DNA of 5,118 nt from Methanobacteriaceae archaeon (GCA_030693105.1 JAUYBK010000199.1:1-5118); one strand, 5' to 3'; counted from the stretch's first letter, positions 1-5,118 are shown. Notes: a model not told the origin generated them from the letters alone. Numbers and translations are program-made.

Positions 1-153
1 TATAAGAACATCAGTATCTTGTTGATATCGAGTAATATTATAAGCTTTTCTTTAAAAGATAAAGTGAAAAGTATAAATATCATTAGAAAAATAATTTTTA
101 GTGTTACAAAAATGAATAAATTAACGCACCAAGCCAGTTTAGTTCAATTATAG
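1..153 (+). CDS. possible 3' end of an unidentified gene, cut by the window edge
   Basis: Frame 1 is open from the first base to a TAG at 151-153, giving 50 codons without a stop in very AT-rich DNA. The peptide is rich in Ile, Ser and Lys (for example SINIIRKIIFSV) and matches no family I recognise. A hairpin followed by T-tracts begins inside its last codons (124-178), as expected at the end of a transcription unit. No start lies in the window that would make it a complete gene, except an internal ATG at 112 with no SD. Stops are common in AT-rich sequence, so 50 open codons is suggestive but could be chance. A competing minus-strand frame (83 to 3) is also open to the edge. Confidence 0.3.
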   Translation, partial: YKNISILLISSNIISFSLKDKVKSINIIRKIIFSVTKMNKLTHQASLVQL

Positions 154-178
154 CAGACTGTGCGTATTTTTCATTTTT
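124..178 (+). terminator. hairpin followed by T-tracts, probable terminator or small-RNA end
   Basis: ACGCA (124-128) pairs with TGCGT (161-165). Inside it CAGTTT (135-140) pairs with AGACTG (155-160) with one G-T wobble, leaving a 14-base loop and a 6-base bulge on the 5' side. Two runs of five T follow at 167-171 and 174-178. This would end a plus-strand transcript entering from the left. It could also be the 3' end of a short RNA started from the TATA-like sequence near 70-79. Confidence 0.4.
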
Positions 179-210
179 GATGGTATTATTGTGTCAATTA
201 TTTTGGTGAG

Positions 211-221
211 AAATAATATTA
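211..221 (+). promoter_or_regulatory. candidate TATA box for the PepSY-PAC2-tRNA unit
   Basis: AAATAATATTA lies about 52 bases before the start codon at 273. An archaeal start site about 25 bases downstream would give a leader of roughly 30 bases that carries the SD. An alternative box, GTATAAATAT at 71-80, is a better match to the archaeal TATA consensus. Its transcript would have to cross the hairpin at 124-178. Both are calls by eye. Confidence 0.3.
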
Positions 222-261
222 ACCATGAAAACCATACTCCTACTAGAATAGGTCCAAATTA

Positions 262-268
262 GAGGTGA
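262..268 (+). promoter_or_regulatory. ribosome binding site that fixes the PepSY start at ATG 273
   Basis: GAGGTGA is complementary to the archaeal 16S 3' end and sits 4 bases before ATG 273. An in-frame TTG at 270 is only 1 base from it, too close to be used. ATG 273 is therefore the preferred start. Confidence 0.7.
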
Positions 269-272
269 GTTG

Positions 273-710
273 ATGATAAATAGTAAAATAATAATATCAG
301 TGATCATTGTAATGCTCATTGGCGTTGCTGCTGCTGGTTACCAAATCACCAGTACCACCCCCGGACTCTGGAAACCACTTCAATCCCAGAGCCAGGACGC
401 TTCGCCCGCAGATAGTGGAACAAGCTCTGGATCTAGCCCGAGTACATCTGGATCAAGTTCTCCTTCAGGACAATCAAGTGGATCAGGGAGTGTTAATGTG
501 AAATTTACATCCACAGAAGCTAAAACCGCTGCTCAAGAGTTCATAAAAGAGCCTGGGGCTACCGCAGGAGTCCCTAAACTGCTGAAAATGAATGGAAAAC
601 AAACCTACGTGGTTCCAGTTATTATGAACGGTAAACAGGTCGGAGAAATTTATATCGACCCTCAGACTGGTAAAAATATAGGAGGAGCGGGGGGGGTTTC
701 ATATGGTTAA
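273..710 (+). CDS. membrane-anchored or secreted PepSY-like domain protein
   Basis: This is a 145-residue protein in three parts. Residues 5-21 form a hydrophobic segment near the N-terminus, a signal peptide or signal anchor that would place the rest outside the cell. Residues about 37-73 are a Ser/Gly/Pro-rich linker typical of archaeal surface proteins. Residues about 76-136 look like a single PepSY domain: a helix with AKTAAQEFI, then strands with TYVVPVIMNG and GEIYIDPQTGK, the last being the characteristic D-x-x-T-G end of that fold. PepSY domains are known as peptidase propeptide or inhibitor-like modules, but no partner peptidase is visible here, so the role is unknown. The last codons cross a run of eight G, and the stop overlaps the start of the following PAC2 gene by 8 bases. 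The two genes are therefore probably translated from one mRNA. The pairing of a surface protein with a cytosolic chaperone is odd. The domain call is from pattern only. Confidence 0.75.
   Translation: MINSKIIISVIIVMLIGVAAAGYQITSTTPGLWKPLQSQSQDASPADSGTSSGSSPSTSGSSSPSGQSSGSGSVNVKFTSTEAKTAAQEFIKEPGATAGVPKLLKMNGKQTYVVPVIMNGKQVGEIYIDPQTGKNIGGAGGVSYG
689..696 (+). repeat. run of eight G at the PepSY/PAC2 junction
   Basis: Eight consecutive G fall in the last codons of the PepSY gene, seven bases before the PAC2 ATG. The PAC2 frame is open back to a TAG at 679-681. Loss of one G, or a +1 slip here, would join the two proteins in frame. Confidence 0.9.
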
Positions 711-1419
711 AATGGTTGAAAACGAAAAATGCTGCCATATAATAGCAGAAGATGTTGAAAATGCCGTAGTTTTAGAAGGATCTCCCGAGTTGGGTCTGAT
801 TGGAAACATAGTGGGATGGTTATTAGTGGAAGAACTTAAAATGAAGGAGATCGGTTACATCGAATCTAAATACTTCCCACCTTTAGCTGTACTCTACAAA
901 GGAGTAGCTATCCAGCCATTCCGTATCTACAGTGCCAATGAGTTGGTTATATTTCTCTCTGACTTCGTTGTTCCATCTCACGTGACCTACGACATGACCA
1001 ACGTCATTGTGGAGTGGATGGAACGCAACCATAGTAAGGAAATTATAACCTTAAACAGCATCGCAGTCAGAGAAAAAACCAATGGTGTGGCAGGTGCAGC
1101 CAATACTGAAGATGGTTTGAAACGTTTGGGAGAATTAGAAATACCAGTATTGCCCTTTGGTAATATTAACGGAATTTCAGGCACCCTTTTAACCAGAAGC
1201 CATACCGGCAATATTCCCGGAACTTGCCTCTTCGCTGAAGTACTTAATCAATACCCAGATCCTAGAGCCGCTGCCAGTGTGGTGGATGTTTTAAATAGGA
1301 TGCTGGACATAAAATTGGATGCTGATCCTTTATTAAAAGAGGCAGAAGAAATTGAATCAAGGTTGAAGGAACTAGCACAAGCCGTAAAAGGCGAACAAGA
1401 ATCTCCAGCTTACATGTAA
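703..1419 (+). CDS. PAC2 family protein (proteasome assembly chaperone-like), paralogue 1
   Basis: This 238-residue protein fits the PAC2 family, relatives of eukaryotic proteasome assembly chaperones PAC1/PAC2 and archaeal PbaA/PbaB (once described as ATP-grasp-like, COG1938). Family-like stretches are EGSPELGLIGNIVGWLL (25-41), SKYFPPLAVLYKG (55-67), NGISGTLL (156-163) and a C-terminal helix with PDPRAAASVVDVLNRML (186-201). A charged helix (about 208-229), likely coiled coil, leads to a C-terminus reading A-Y-M. This fits the hydrophobic-Tyr-X motif that docks proteins onto the 20S alpha ring. ATG 703 overlaps the PepSY stop. ATG 712 (residue 4) is an alternative. AGGAGG at 680-685 is 17 bases from ATG 703, unusually far, so translational coupling is likely. 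A tRNA gene starts 8 bases after the stop. A role in proteasome assembly is inferred from the family. Confidence 0.85.
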   Translation: MVKMVENEKCCHIIAEDVENAVVLEGSPELGLIGNIVGWLLVEELKMKEIGYIESKYFPPLAVLYKGVAIQPFRIYSANELVIFLSDFVVPSHVTYDMTNVIVEWMERNHSKEIITLNSIAVREKTNGVAGAANTEDGLKRLGELEIPVLPFGNINGISGTLLTRSHTGNIPGTCLFAEVLNQYPDPRAAASVVDVLNRMLDIKLDADPLLKEAEEIESRLKELAQAVKGEQESPAYM

Positions 1420-1427
1420 ATTCATAC

Positions 1428-1530
<103 letters not shown>

Positions 1531-1547
1531 CATACCTATTAATATGA

Positions 1548-1622
1548 GGGCCCGTAGCCTAGTCTGGATAGGGCATCAGACTCCTAATCTGAAGGTCCGG
1601 GGTTCAAATCCCCGCGGGTCCG
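1548..1622 (+). tRNA. tRNA-Arg (anticodon CCT)
   Basis: This is a complete cloverleaf. The acceptor and D stems match the preceding tRNA, the anticodon stem is TCAGA with TCTGA around loop CTCCTAA, the T arm is CGGGG-TTCAAAT-CCCCG, and the discriminator is G with no encoded CCA. The anticodon CCT at 1583-1585 reads AGG only, which complements the TCT tRNA. It is 68 of 75 bases identical to that neighbour. Two pairs of the seven changes are compensatory within stems, so the two genes arose by duplication and both are kept functional by selection. Confidence 0.97.
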
Positions 1623-1626
1623 CTGC

Positions 1627-1642
1627 TATTTTAATTAAAATA
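1627..1642 (+). terminator. AT-only 16-bp palindrome after the tRNA pair
   Basis: TATTTTAATTAAAATA is a perfect palindrome 4 bases after the second tRNA, followed by A7 and ATTGTTTTA. It may act with the T-rich stretch as the end of the tRNA transcript. It may equally be chance in AT-rich DNA. Confidence 0.3.
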
Positions 1643-1666
1643 AAAAAATTGTTTTATAGGCTTTTA

Positions 1667-1759
1667 ATTTAAAGTCGAGTTGCAGTTAAAGATAAGCGTC
1701 ATCAGGGATACCACAGCAAAACCTGCGATTGTTAAACCAAGATAAGTATTGCTGTCGAT
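1667..1759 (-). other. convergent spacer with a hydrophobic reading frame lacking a start
   Basis: The spacer between the second tRNA and the endonuclease Q gene (1623-1863) holds no convincing gene. On the minus strand 31 codons are open between TAA TAA (1760-1765) and TAA (1664-1666). They encode a transmembrane-like stretch (YLGLTIAGFAVVSLMTLIF). No ATG, GTG or TTG with an SD precedes the hydrophobic part; the first GTG is in the middle of it. It may be a remnant of a small membrane protein or chance. Confidence 0.15.
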
Positions 1760-1831
1760 TTATTACACCATTAATGTTGCTCTAAATGAGATAGTTTACT
1801 CTTAATATAAAGGTTGCGTCAAGTGGGTGAT

Positions 1832-1861
1832 GGATATAAATAAAATTCACGGGGATGAATT
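1832..1861 (-). terminator. hairpin just after the endonuclease Q stop
   Basis: On the minus strand AATTCA and TGAATT form a 6-bp stem around a 6-base loop (1844-1861), 2 bases after the stop codon. A T-rich run, TTATTTATAT, follows. This is a plausible end for the minus-strand operon. The stem is short, and archaeal termination may rely on the T-rich run alone. Confidence 0.4.
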
Positions 1862-1863
1862 AT

Positions 1864-3078
1864 TCAAATTTTAAAGTAACTATCCAAAGTATTTTCTTGT
1901 TCGAAAAGTATTTCTCCATACCTTCCCCCACCACCAGGCCTCATTTTAAGAGTTCCGTCCCTAAATGATTTAATTACCGGCGTTATCTTGGGATCTGCAT
2001 CATTCAACTCCTTTAAAGGAGCATATATCAAAACGTATATTTCGTCACCAAACCTTTGCACCATTTCTCTCCATATTTTCTGGACAAAAACCGTGATAAC
2101 ACCCTTACCGTAAACCAAACTAATGATCTCAGCTAGGGGAAGAATGTGAATATAGGGAGGTCTATGATTGGGGTGGTGCGGCTCGTCCCAGGTGGCAAGT
2201 TCTTCCACACGGTAGTCAACACCTTTTTTTATAGTGCCCCCGCAAGGACATTTCATGTTCATCTCCAGAGCCTTTTTAACCGGAAACAACTGGTAACACT
2301 TGCTGCAAGCAGTAAGGTGATACTTTCCCATGCGAGGATCGAAGCCGTAGTTCGCCTTCATCTTTAAATTGTGAAGAGATTTTTCAAAAGCGGGATAATC
2401 CATTTTTTTAATCTTTATCTCATTGAATTCCCTTCCCAGGCGGTGGGGCCAGGGTGAGTGAGCGTCAGAGTTTGTTAAAAATGGCAGGTCATGAAGCTCT
2501 TCAATACGATCAGCCATGTCCGTATCGGCCGAGAGCCCTATCTCCAAAAAATCAGGTTGGTCCTTATAACAATCATAGATACTGTCATAAGCCTTGTAAA
2601 TACTGGTCCACGGAGTGAAAGCATGGGACGGCCCCATTAAACAGCCGTGTTCCTTGGCTAATTTTTGTATCTGATCCCCACTCATTCGCACCCGGGGCCT
2701 TCCATCGCTGTCCAGGTTTCCTTTTAATTTTTTGCGAATTTCGTGGGCTGTTTCTATTGAAGGTAAAATTAAAAAGTGGTGGACCCTTTTCATATCCTCC
2801 ACTTCTGCCGTGAGAATTAGAAGGGGGTCCGGATTTTCAGATGCCAAGTCCGGGTTATGTTCCGGGAGTTTATCTGCGGGTATGGTATATATTCCTTCGG
2901 CTAGTTCTTCAGTTGAATCTTCAATTAGTTCTAACCAGCCCTTGTGAAATGCATCTCCAGTTCCAACCAGATTTAGTCCCTTTAGACGGGCTTGAGATAC
3001 TATTACCGCCGGCACCATATTTTTGGAGGTGGCCATGGAGTAACGACCGTGGATGTGTAAATCCGCCCTGATTATCAT
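1864..3078 (-). CDS. endonuclease Q family protein (PHP domain with zinc ribbon)
   Basis: This 404-residue protein fits the PHP-phosphoesterase/zinc-ribbon family (COG1379, TIGR00375) that includes archaeal endonuclease Q. That enzyme nicks DNA 5' of deaminated bases (uracil, hypoxanthine, xanthine) and abasic sites. The PHP domain fills about residues 1-250: motif DLHIHGRYS (6-14, metal ligands H8 and H10), GTGDAFHKGW (39-48), E92, HHF (100-102), GPSHAFTPW (149-157, H152) and TNSDAHSPWPHRLG (202-215, D205 and H207). A zinc ribbon follows (C258, C261, C277, C279). The C-terminal helical part ends with a glycine-rich MRPGGGGRYGEI (379-390). All expected metal ligands are present, so it should be active. 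ATG 3078 has AAGGAG (3084-3089) five bases upstream. The gene lies 42 bases after the PAC2 gene on the same strand and is probably co-transcribed, or partly separated by the hairpin at 3102-3124. The substrate range is inferred from the family. Confidence 0.88.
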   Translation of the reverse strand: MIIRADLHIHGRYSMATSKNMVPAVIVSQARLKGLNLVGTGDAFHKGWLELIEDSTEELAEGIYTIPADKLPEHNPDLASENPDPLLILTAEVEDMKRVHHFLILPSIETAHEIRKKLKGNLDSDGRPRVRMSGDQIQKLAKEHGCLMGPSHAFTPWTSIYKAYDSIYDCYKDQPDFLEIGLSADTDMADRIEELHDLPFLTNSDAHSPWPHRLGREFNEIKIKKMDYPAFEKSLHNLKMKANYGFDPRMGKYHLTACSKCYQLFPVKKALEMNMKCPCGGTIKKGVDYRVEELATWDEPHHPNHRPPYIHILPLAEIISLVYGKGVITVFVQKIWREMVQRFGDEIYVLIYAPLKELNDADPKITPVIKSFRDGTLKMRPGGGGRYGEILFEQENTLDSYFKI

Positions 3079-3101
3079 GGATTCTCCTTGAAAATAAGTA
3101 T

Positions 3102-3124
3102 TTAAGGAGTTTTTAACTCCTTAA
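3102..3124 (-). repeat. perfect 10-bp inverted repeat between PAC2 and endonuclease Q genes
   Basis: TTAAGGAGTT (3102-3111) and AACTCCTTAA (3115-3124) are exact inverted copies around TTT. The right arm includes the PAC2 stop codon (3121-3123), so on the minus strand the hairpin starts at the end of that gene. No strong T-run follows (ATACTTATTTTC). It may be a weak terminator, a processing site or an mRNA 3'-end protector that tunes expression of the next gene. One arm carries AAGGAG, an SD-like core, on the minus strand. Confidence 0.6.
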
Positions 3125-3894
3125 CCAATATAACGTAGATCTTCTTCTCCAGAAGGCAAGTGCATTCCTTCTGCGATCTCTCGCTCCATTTGTTGGGCTT
3201 TGGATATCATTTTACGGGTTTCTTCAGCCCTTTCTTCAAGTTTGGCCACATCAACTTCTAATTTAAGAATCTGCAGAAGTACGTTTAGCACCGCCTTGGA
3301 AGCATCCGCGTCAATGAAATATCCGGGAGTTTCTCCCATTAAACACGCGCCTTCAATTCCTTTCGAGATTCCTAATCCTAATAGTAACCCAGAAGCCCCT
3401 ATAATTCCTCCATCAGCAGATCTTAGGGTTACTTCATATTCTTTAAGGTCTTCAGCCAGTTTCAGGTTGGTGGCAGCACCGTAAACCTTGGGTTTTTCCA
3501 CGGGTTGGCCTGTTCCTAAGCCACCCAGGGTGTACATCTGTTTAACACCGTGTTTCTTCACGAAGTCAATTATGGACCCACATATTTCATATTGTCCTTC
3601 GGGACTAAGCCCCTGGGTGTTTCCTACCAAGAAAATGTAGTCTCTTTTATCATCACCGGCAGATTTGAGATAGTAAAACTCGTTTTTCATAGGTTCGATG
3701 ATTCCATTTTCATCGACAAAAACTTGTGGTGGGAATGATGGTGAGTATAGCTCGGCCAGCTTCTCTGCTTCCAGTTCATGGATTAGGTGTTCTGCCACCA
3801 GCTTTCCCACGTGTCCTATTCCAGGAAGGGCCTCTACAAAAATTGGTTCATTTAGATCCACGTCTTTAAACTGGTTAATAATAGTTTCATTCAT
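3121..3894 (-). CDS. PAC2 family protein (proteasome assembly chaperone-like), paralogue 2
   Basis: This 257-residue protein belongs to the second archaeal PAC2 group (COG2047-like). Typical stretches are FVEALPGIGHVGKLVAEHL (19-37), SPSFPPQVFV (51-60), IFLVGNTQGLSPEGQYEI (87-104), TLGGLGTG (122-129), NLKLAEDL (143-150), GGIIGASGLLLGLG (162-175) and CLMGETPGYFIDADASKAVL (184-203). A long charged helix (about 215-243) suggests coiled coil. The C-terminus is R-Y-I-G, which places Tyr third from the end rather than second, so it is not a strict HbYX motif. ATG 3894 has GAGGGAGTG (3901-3909) 6 bases upstream. It follows Nop10 by 55 bases on the same strand, a neighbourhood seen in many archaea. 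It is clearly distinct from the 238-residue paralogue at 703-1419. A role in 20S proteasome assembly is inferred from the family. Confidence 0.87.
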   Translation of the reverse strand: MNETIINQFKDVDLNEPIFVEALPGIGHVGKLVAEHLIHELEAEKLAELYSPSFPPQVFVDENGIIEPMKNEFYYLKSAGDDKRDYIFLVGNTQGLSPEGQYEICGSIIDFVKKHGVKQMYTLGGLGTGQPVEKPKVYGAATNLKLAEDLKEYEVTLRSADGGIIGASGLLLGLGISKGIEGACLMGETPGYFIDADASKAVLNVLLQILKLEVDVAKLEERAEETRKMISKAQQMEREIAEGMHLPSGEEDLRYIG

Positions 3895-3949
3895 CTAAAA
3901 CACTCCCTCTATCATTACAGGGTTACATATGGCATTGATAAAAATTTAA

Positions 3950-4120
3950 TTATTGAGCGTGCTGAGACTGTTCTTTCAGCATCCGCCGGTATTTACCGTA
4001 TTTATCTTCAGGAGAATATTTTGGAGGATATACGACTTTTACTCCTCCTCCACAGTGGGGGCACTGATCCTGAATGGTGTATTCGCTGCACAAACGGCAG
4101 CGCCTCATTTTCATCTTCAT
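3950..4120 (-). CDS. nop10: Nop10, H/ACA ribonucleoprotein subunit
   Basis: This small protein has 56 residues from ATG 4120 (54 or 52 if ATG 4114 or 4108 is used; all are in frame). Nop10 binds the pseudouridine synthase Cbf5 in archaeal H/ACA RNPs and helps guide rRNA pseudouridylation. A zinc ribbon is formed by C8, C11, C20 and C23 (RRCRLC and DQCPHC), followed by the family signature YPPKYSPEDKYGKYRRML, which contacts Cbf5 and guide RNA. Length and layout match archaeal Nop10. I prefer ATG 4120: it overlaps the aIF2-alpha TGA as ATGA, and GTGA lies 6 bases upstream, which suits coupled translation. ATG 4114 would give the N-terminus MKMRRC and cannot be excluded. Confidence 0.93.
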   Translation of the reverse strand: MKMKMRRCRLCSEYTIQDQCPHCGGGVKVVYPPKYSPEDKYGKYRRMLKEQSQHAQ

Positions 4121-4896
4121 TCTAATTCACGGTGGAATTCGCCCTGGCCTCCTGCTTTTTCCACGAATTTGATGGCTTTTTGAGCAGCTTTGTCCAGTAT
4201 ATCTTCTGCAGCCGGATAATCTGAAGATACAACTGTTAACCTGTATTTAGGAGCCCCTACACACTGTACAGACAGATTATCATCTTTAATGGATCCTAAG
4301 GCATTTCGTATTATTTCCACTCCATTAGGAGCGTAGGAGGTGATGTTAATGTAACCATTGATCTGTACTTCCGGAGGAGATATGTTTTTCTTGGCAACTT
4401 CCGTTATAGCATTAGCCCAGCTTTCATCAACACCCCTTTCCACCAGTACACTAGTTCCTTCTTCAGCGGCGGATTCAAAGGCACCGTATAGATCTTCAAA
4501 TTCGTCAATGAGGAAATAACCCACTTCCTCATAGCCTGCATCCAGATCCTTATCTATACTCTTAGCTGCGAATTCTAGGAGTTTTTCTGCCTTTTGTTCA
4601 ATTTTCCACTGCTGTATCTTACGAGTCCTTTGGTCCTCTCTTATCCTTTTTAGAGACACGTCAACGTGCCCCTTGCGTGGGTTCACGCGGAGCACTCGAG
4701 CCACAATTTTCTGGTTCTCGCGTACGTAATCTCTTATGTTTTTAACCCAACCAGCGGAAACTTCTGAAATGTGTATGAATGCTTCTTTACCGGGATATTC
4801 ATCCAGGTGAGCGAAGGCCCCATAGTTAAGGACCTTGTGCACCGTACCCACTACCAAGTCCCTCTCAGCAGGCCATTCGTTTTTGGTTCTTACCAT
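4117..4896 (-). CDS. eif2a: translation initiation factor aIF2 subunit alpha
   Basis: This 259-residue protein is the alpha subunit of the heterotrimeric aIF2, which brings initiator Met-tRNA to the small ribosomal subunit. An N-terminal S1 RNA-binding domain (about 12-84) contains GTVHKVLNYGAFAHL and IHISEVSAGWVKNIRDYV. A helical domain (about 85-170) and the C-terminal alpha/beta domain that contacts aIF2-gamma (about 175-259) follow. The length is usual for the family. S47, in SEVS, lies where eukaryotic eIF2-alpha has the regulatory Ser51 (SELS). ATG 4896 has AAGGTG five bases upstream, overlapping the TAA of S27e, with only 9 bases between the genes. The 3' end overlaps Nop10 by 4 bases. 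It is part of the L44e-S27e-aIF2-alpha-Nop10 operon. Confidence 0.96.
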   Translation of the reverse strand: MVRTKNEWPAERDLVVGTVHKVLNYGAFAHLDEYPGKEAFIHISEVSAGWVKNIRDYVRENQKIVARVLRVNPRKGHVDVSLKRIREDQRTRKIQQWKIEQKAEKLLEFAAKSIDKDLDAGYEEVGYFLIDEFEDLYGAFESAAEEGTSVLVERGVDESWANAITEVAKKNISPPEVQINGYINITSYAPNGVEIIRNALGSIKDDNLSVQCVGAPKYRLTVVSSDYPAAEDILDKAAQKAIKFVEKAGGQGEFHRELE

Positions 4897-4905
4897 TAAG
4901 ACACC

Positions 4906-5082
4906 TTAATTAATCACTTCTACTATTTGGGCCACGATCTTGGATCTTCCGCCCTTAGGTTGTACCAGGGTTTTACTGCAGATGATGCATTCCACCTTGG
5001 ATGCAGCGTGGTCGAATACCACCTGCTGGTTTCCGCAATCTCCACATTTAACCTTTAAAAAATTGCTTTTACATTTAGACAT
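4906..5082 (-). CDS. rps27e: small-subunit ribosomal protein S27e
   Basis: This 58-residue zinc-finger protein of the archaeal/eukaryotic 30S/40S subunit has cysteines C13, C16, C32 and C35 (VKCGDCGNQQVVFDH and ECIICSKTL). The end, GGRSKIVAQIVEVI, is typical of the family. ATG 5082 is chosen because AGGTGA (5088-5093) is 5 bases upstream. The in-frame GTG at 5091 overlaps that SD and is unlikely to be the start. The SD itself overlaps the stop codon of the preceding gene, and aIF2-alpha follows after 9 bases. Confidence 0.95.
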   Translation of the reverse strand: MSKCKSNFLKVKCGDCGNQQVVFDHAASKVECIICSKTLVQPKGGRSKIVAQIVEVIN

Positions 5083-5087
5083 GAAAC

Positions 5088-5093
5088 TCACCT
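5088..5093 (-). promoter_or_regulatory. ribosome binding site of S27e, overlapping the upstream stop codon
   Basis: On the minus strand TAGGTGAG combines the upstream gene's TAG (5092-5094) with the SD AGGTGA. It fixes the S27e start at ATG 5082 rather than GTG 5091. Confidence 0.7.
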
Positions 5094-5118
5094 ACGTGGT
5101 AAATTCTACTTTTCCAGT
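5092..5118 (-). CDS. 3' end of a gene, probably ribosomal protein L44e
   Basis: The last eight codons (TGKVEFTT) and a TAG lie at the window's right edge, directly upstream of S27e and in the same direction. The sequence alone is too short to identify. The call rests on the conserved archaeal order L44e, S27e, aIF2-alpha, Nop10 and on the stop overlapping the S27e SD. Confidence 0.5.
   Translation of the reverse strand, partial: TGKVEFTT

Noticed and set aside
3..83. Minus-strand reading frame starting at ATG 83 and open to the left edge (27 codons).
   Set aside because: It has no SD before the ATG and an AT-driven composition, and it competes with a longer open frame on the plus strand.
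225..251. Eight-codon ORF (MKTILLLE) upstream of the PepSY gene, possible leader peptide.
   Set aside because: It has no SD at proper spacing and is very short, with no attenuator-like structure before ATG 273.
270..272. TTG as start codon of the PepSY protein.
   Set aside because: It lies 1 base from the SD core; ATG 273 has better spacing.
590..640. Repeated pentapeptide MNGKQ (residues 106-110 and 118-122) in the PepSY protein as a duplication.
   Set aside because: Codons differ and flanking residues do not match. NGK turns are common in this strand-rich domain.
1832..1842. GATATAAATA as a plus-strand promoter in the convergent spacer.
   Set aside because: It would drive transcription only antisense to the endonuclease Q gene, and no plus-strand gene follows. 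The T-rich complement is better explained as the minus-strand transcript end.
1623..1860. Possible box C/D guide RNA, because GTGATGG (+) and CTGATGA (-) resemble C boxes.
   Set aside because: No D box (CTGA) at suitable spacing on the same strand for either.
2146..3071. Several plus-strand reading frames inside the endonuclease Q gene.
   Set aside because: They are antisense shadows of a well-supported 404-residue protein and have no recognisable domains.

Overview
The window looks like chromosomal DNA of a euryarchaeal methanogen, most likely a Methanobacteriales member (Methanobacterium-like). This rests on archaeal-type genes (aIF2-alpha, Nop10, ribosomal protein S27e, two PAC2-family proteins, an endonuclease Q homologue), Shine-Dalgarno sequences of the AGGTGA/GGAGG type, AT-rich spacers with TATA-like boxes, and tRNA genes without an encoded CCA. 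The genus is an inference.

Left part (1-1622, + strand). An AT-rich stretch holds a possible 3' end of a gene entering from the left, then a hairpin with T-tracts. Next come a short surface-anchored PepSY-like protein (273-710) and a PAC2-family protein (703-1419), whose start overlaps the PepSY stop just after a run of eight G. Two tandem tRNA-Arg genes follow (anticodons TCT and CCT). The first begins 8 bases after the PAC2 stop, so it is probably co-transcribed with the protein genes.

Middle (1623-1863). This is a convergent spacer of about 240 bases. It has no convincing gene: an AT palindrome after the second tRNA, a short hydrophobic reading frame without a start codon, and a hairpin that may end the minus-strand transcript.

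Right part (1864-5118, - strand, read right to left). The end of a gene that is probably ribosomal protein L44e is followed by S27e, aIF2-alpha, Nop10, a second PAC2 protein and an endonuclease Q family protein. The first four are tightly packed. SD sequences overlap the preceding stop codons at the first two junctions, and aIF2-alpha and Nop10 share an ATGA overlap. This order matches the conserved archaeal translation / H/ACA RNP / PAC2 cluster. The two distal genes are separated by short gaps of 55 and 42 bases, the second carrying a 10-bp inverted repeat.

Functionally, the right part groups translation initiation, ribosome structure and rRNA modification with a likely proteasome-assembly factor and a DNA-repair nuclease for deaminated bases. 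I see no mobile element, CRISPR array or obvious defence system. The points most worth a second look are the two PAC2 paralogues (one ending in an HbYX-like A-Y-M), the G8 tract at the PepSY/PAC2 junction, the endonuclease Q homologue, and the tRNA pair with compensatory stem changes.
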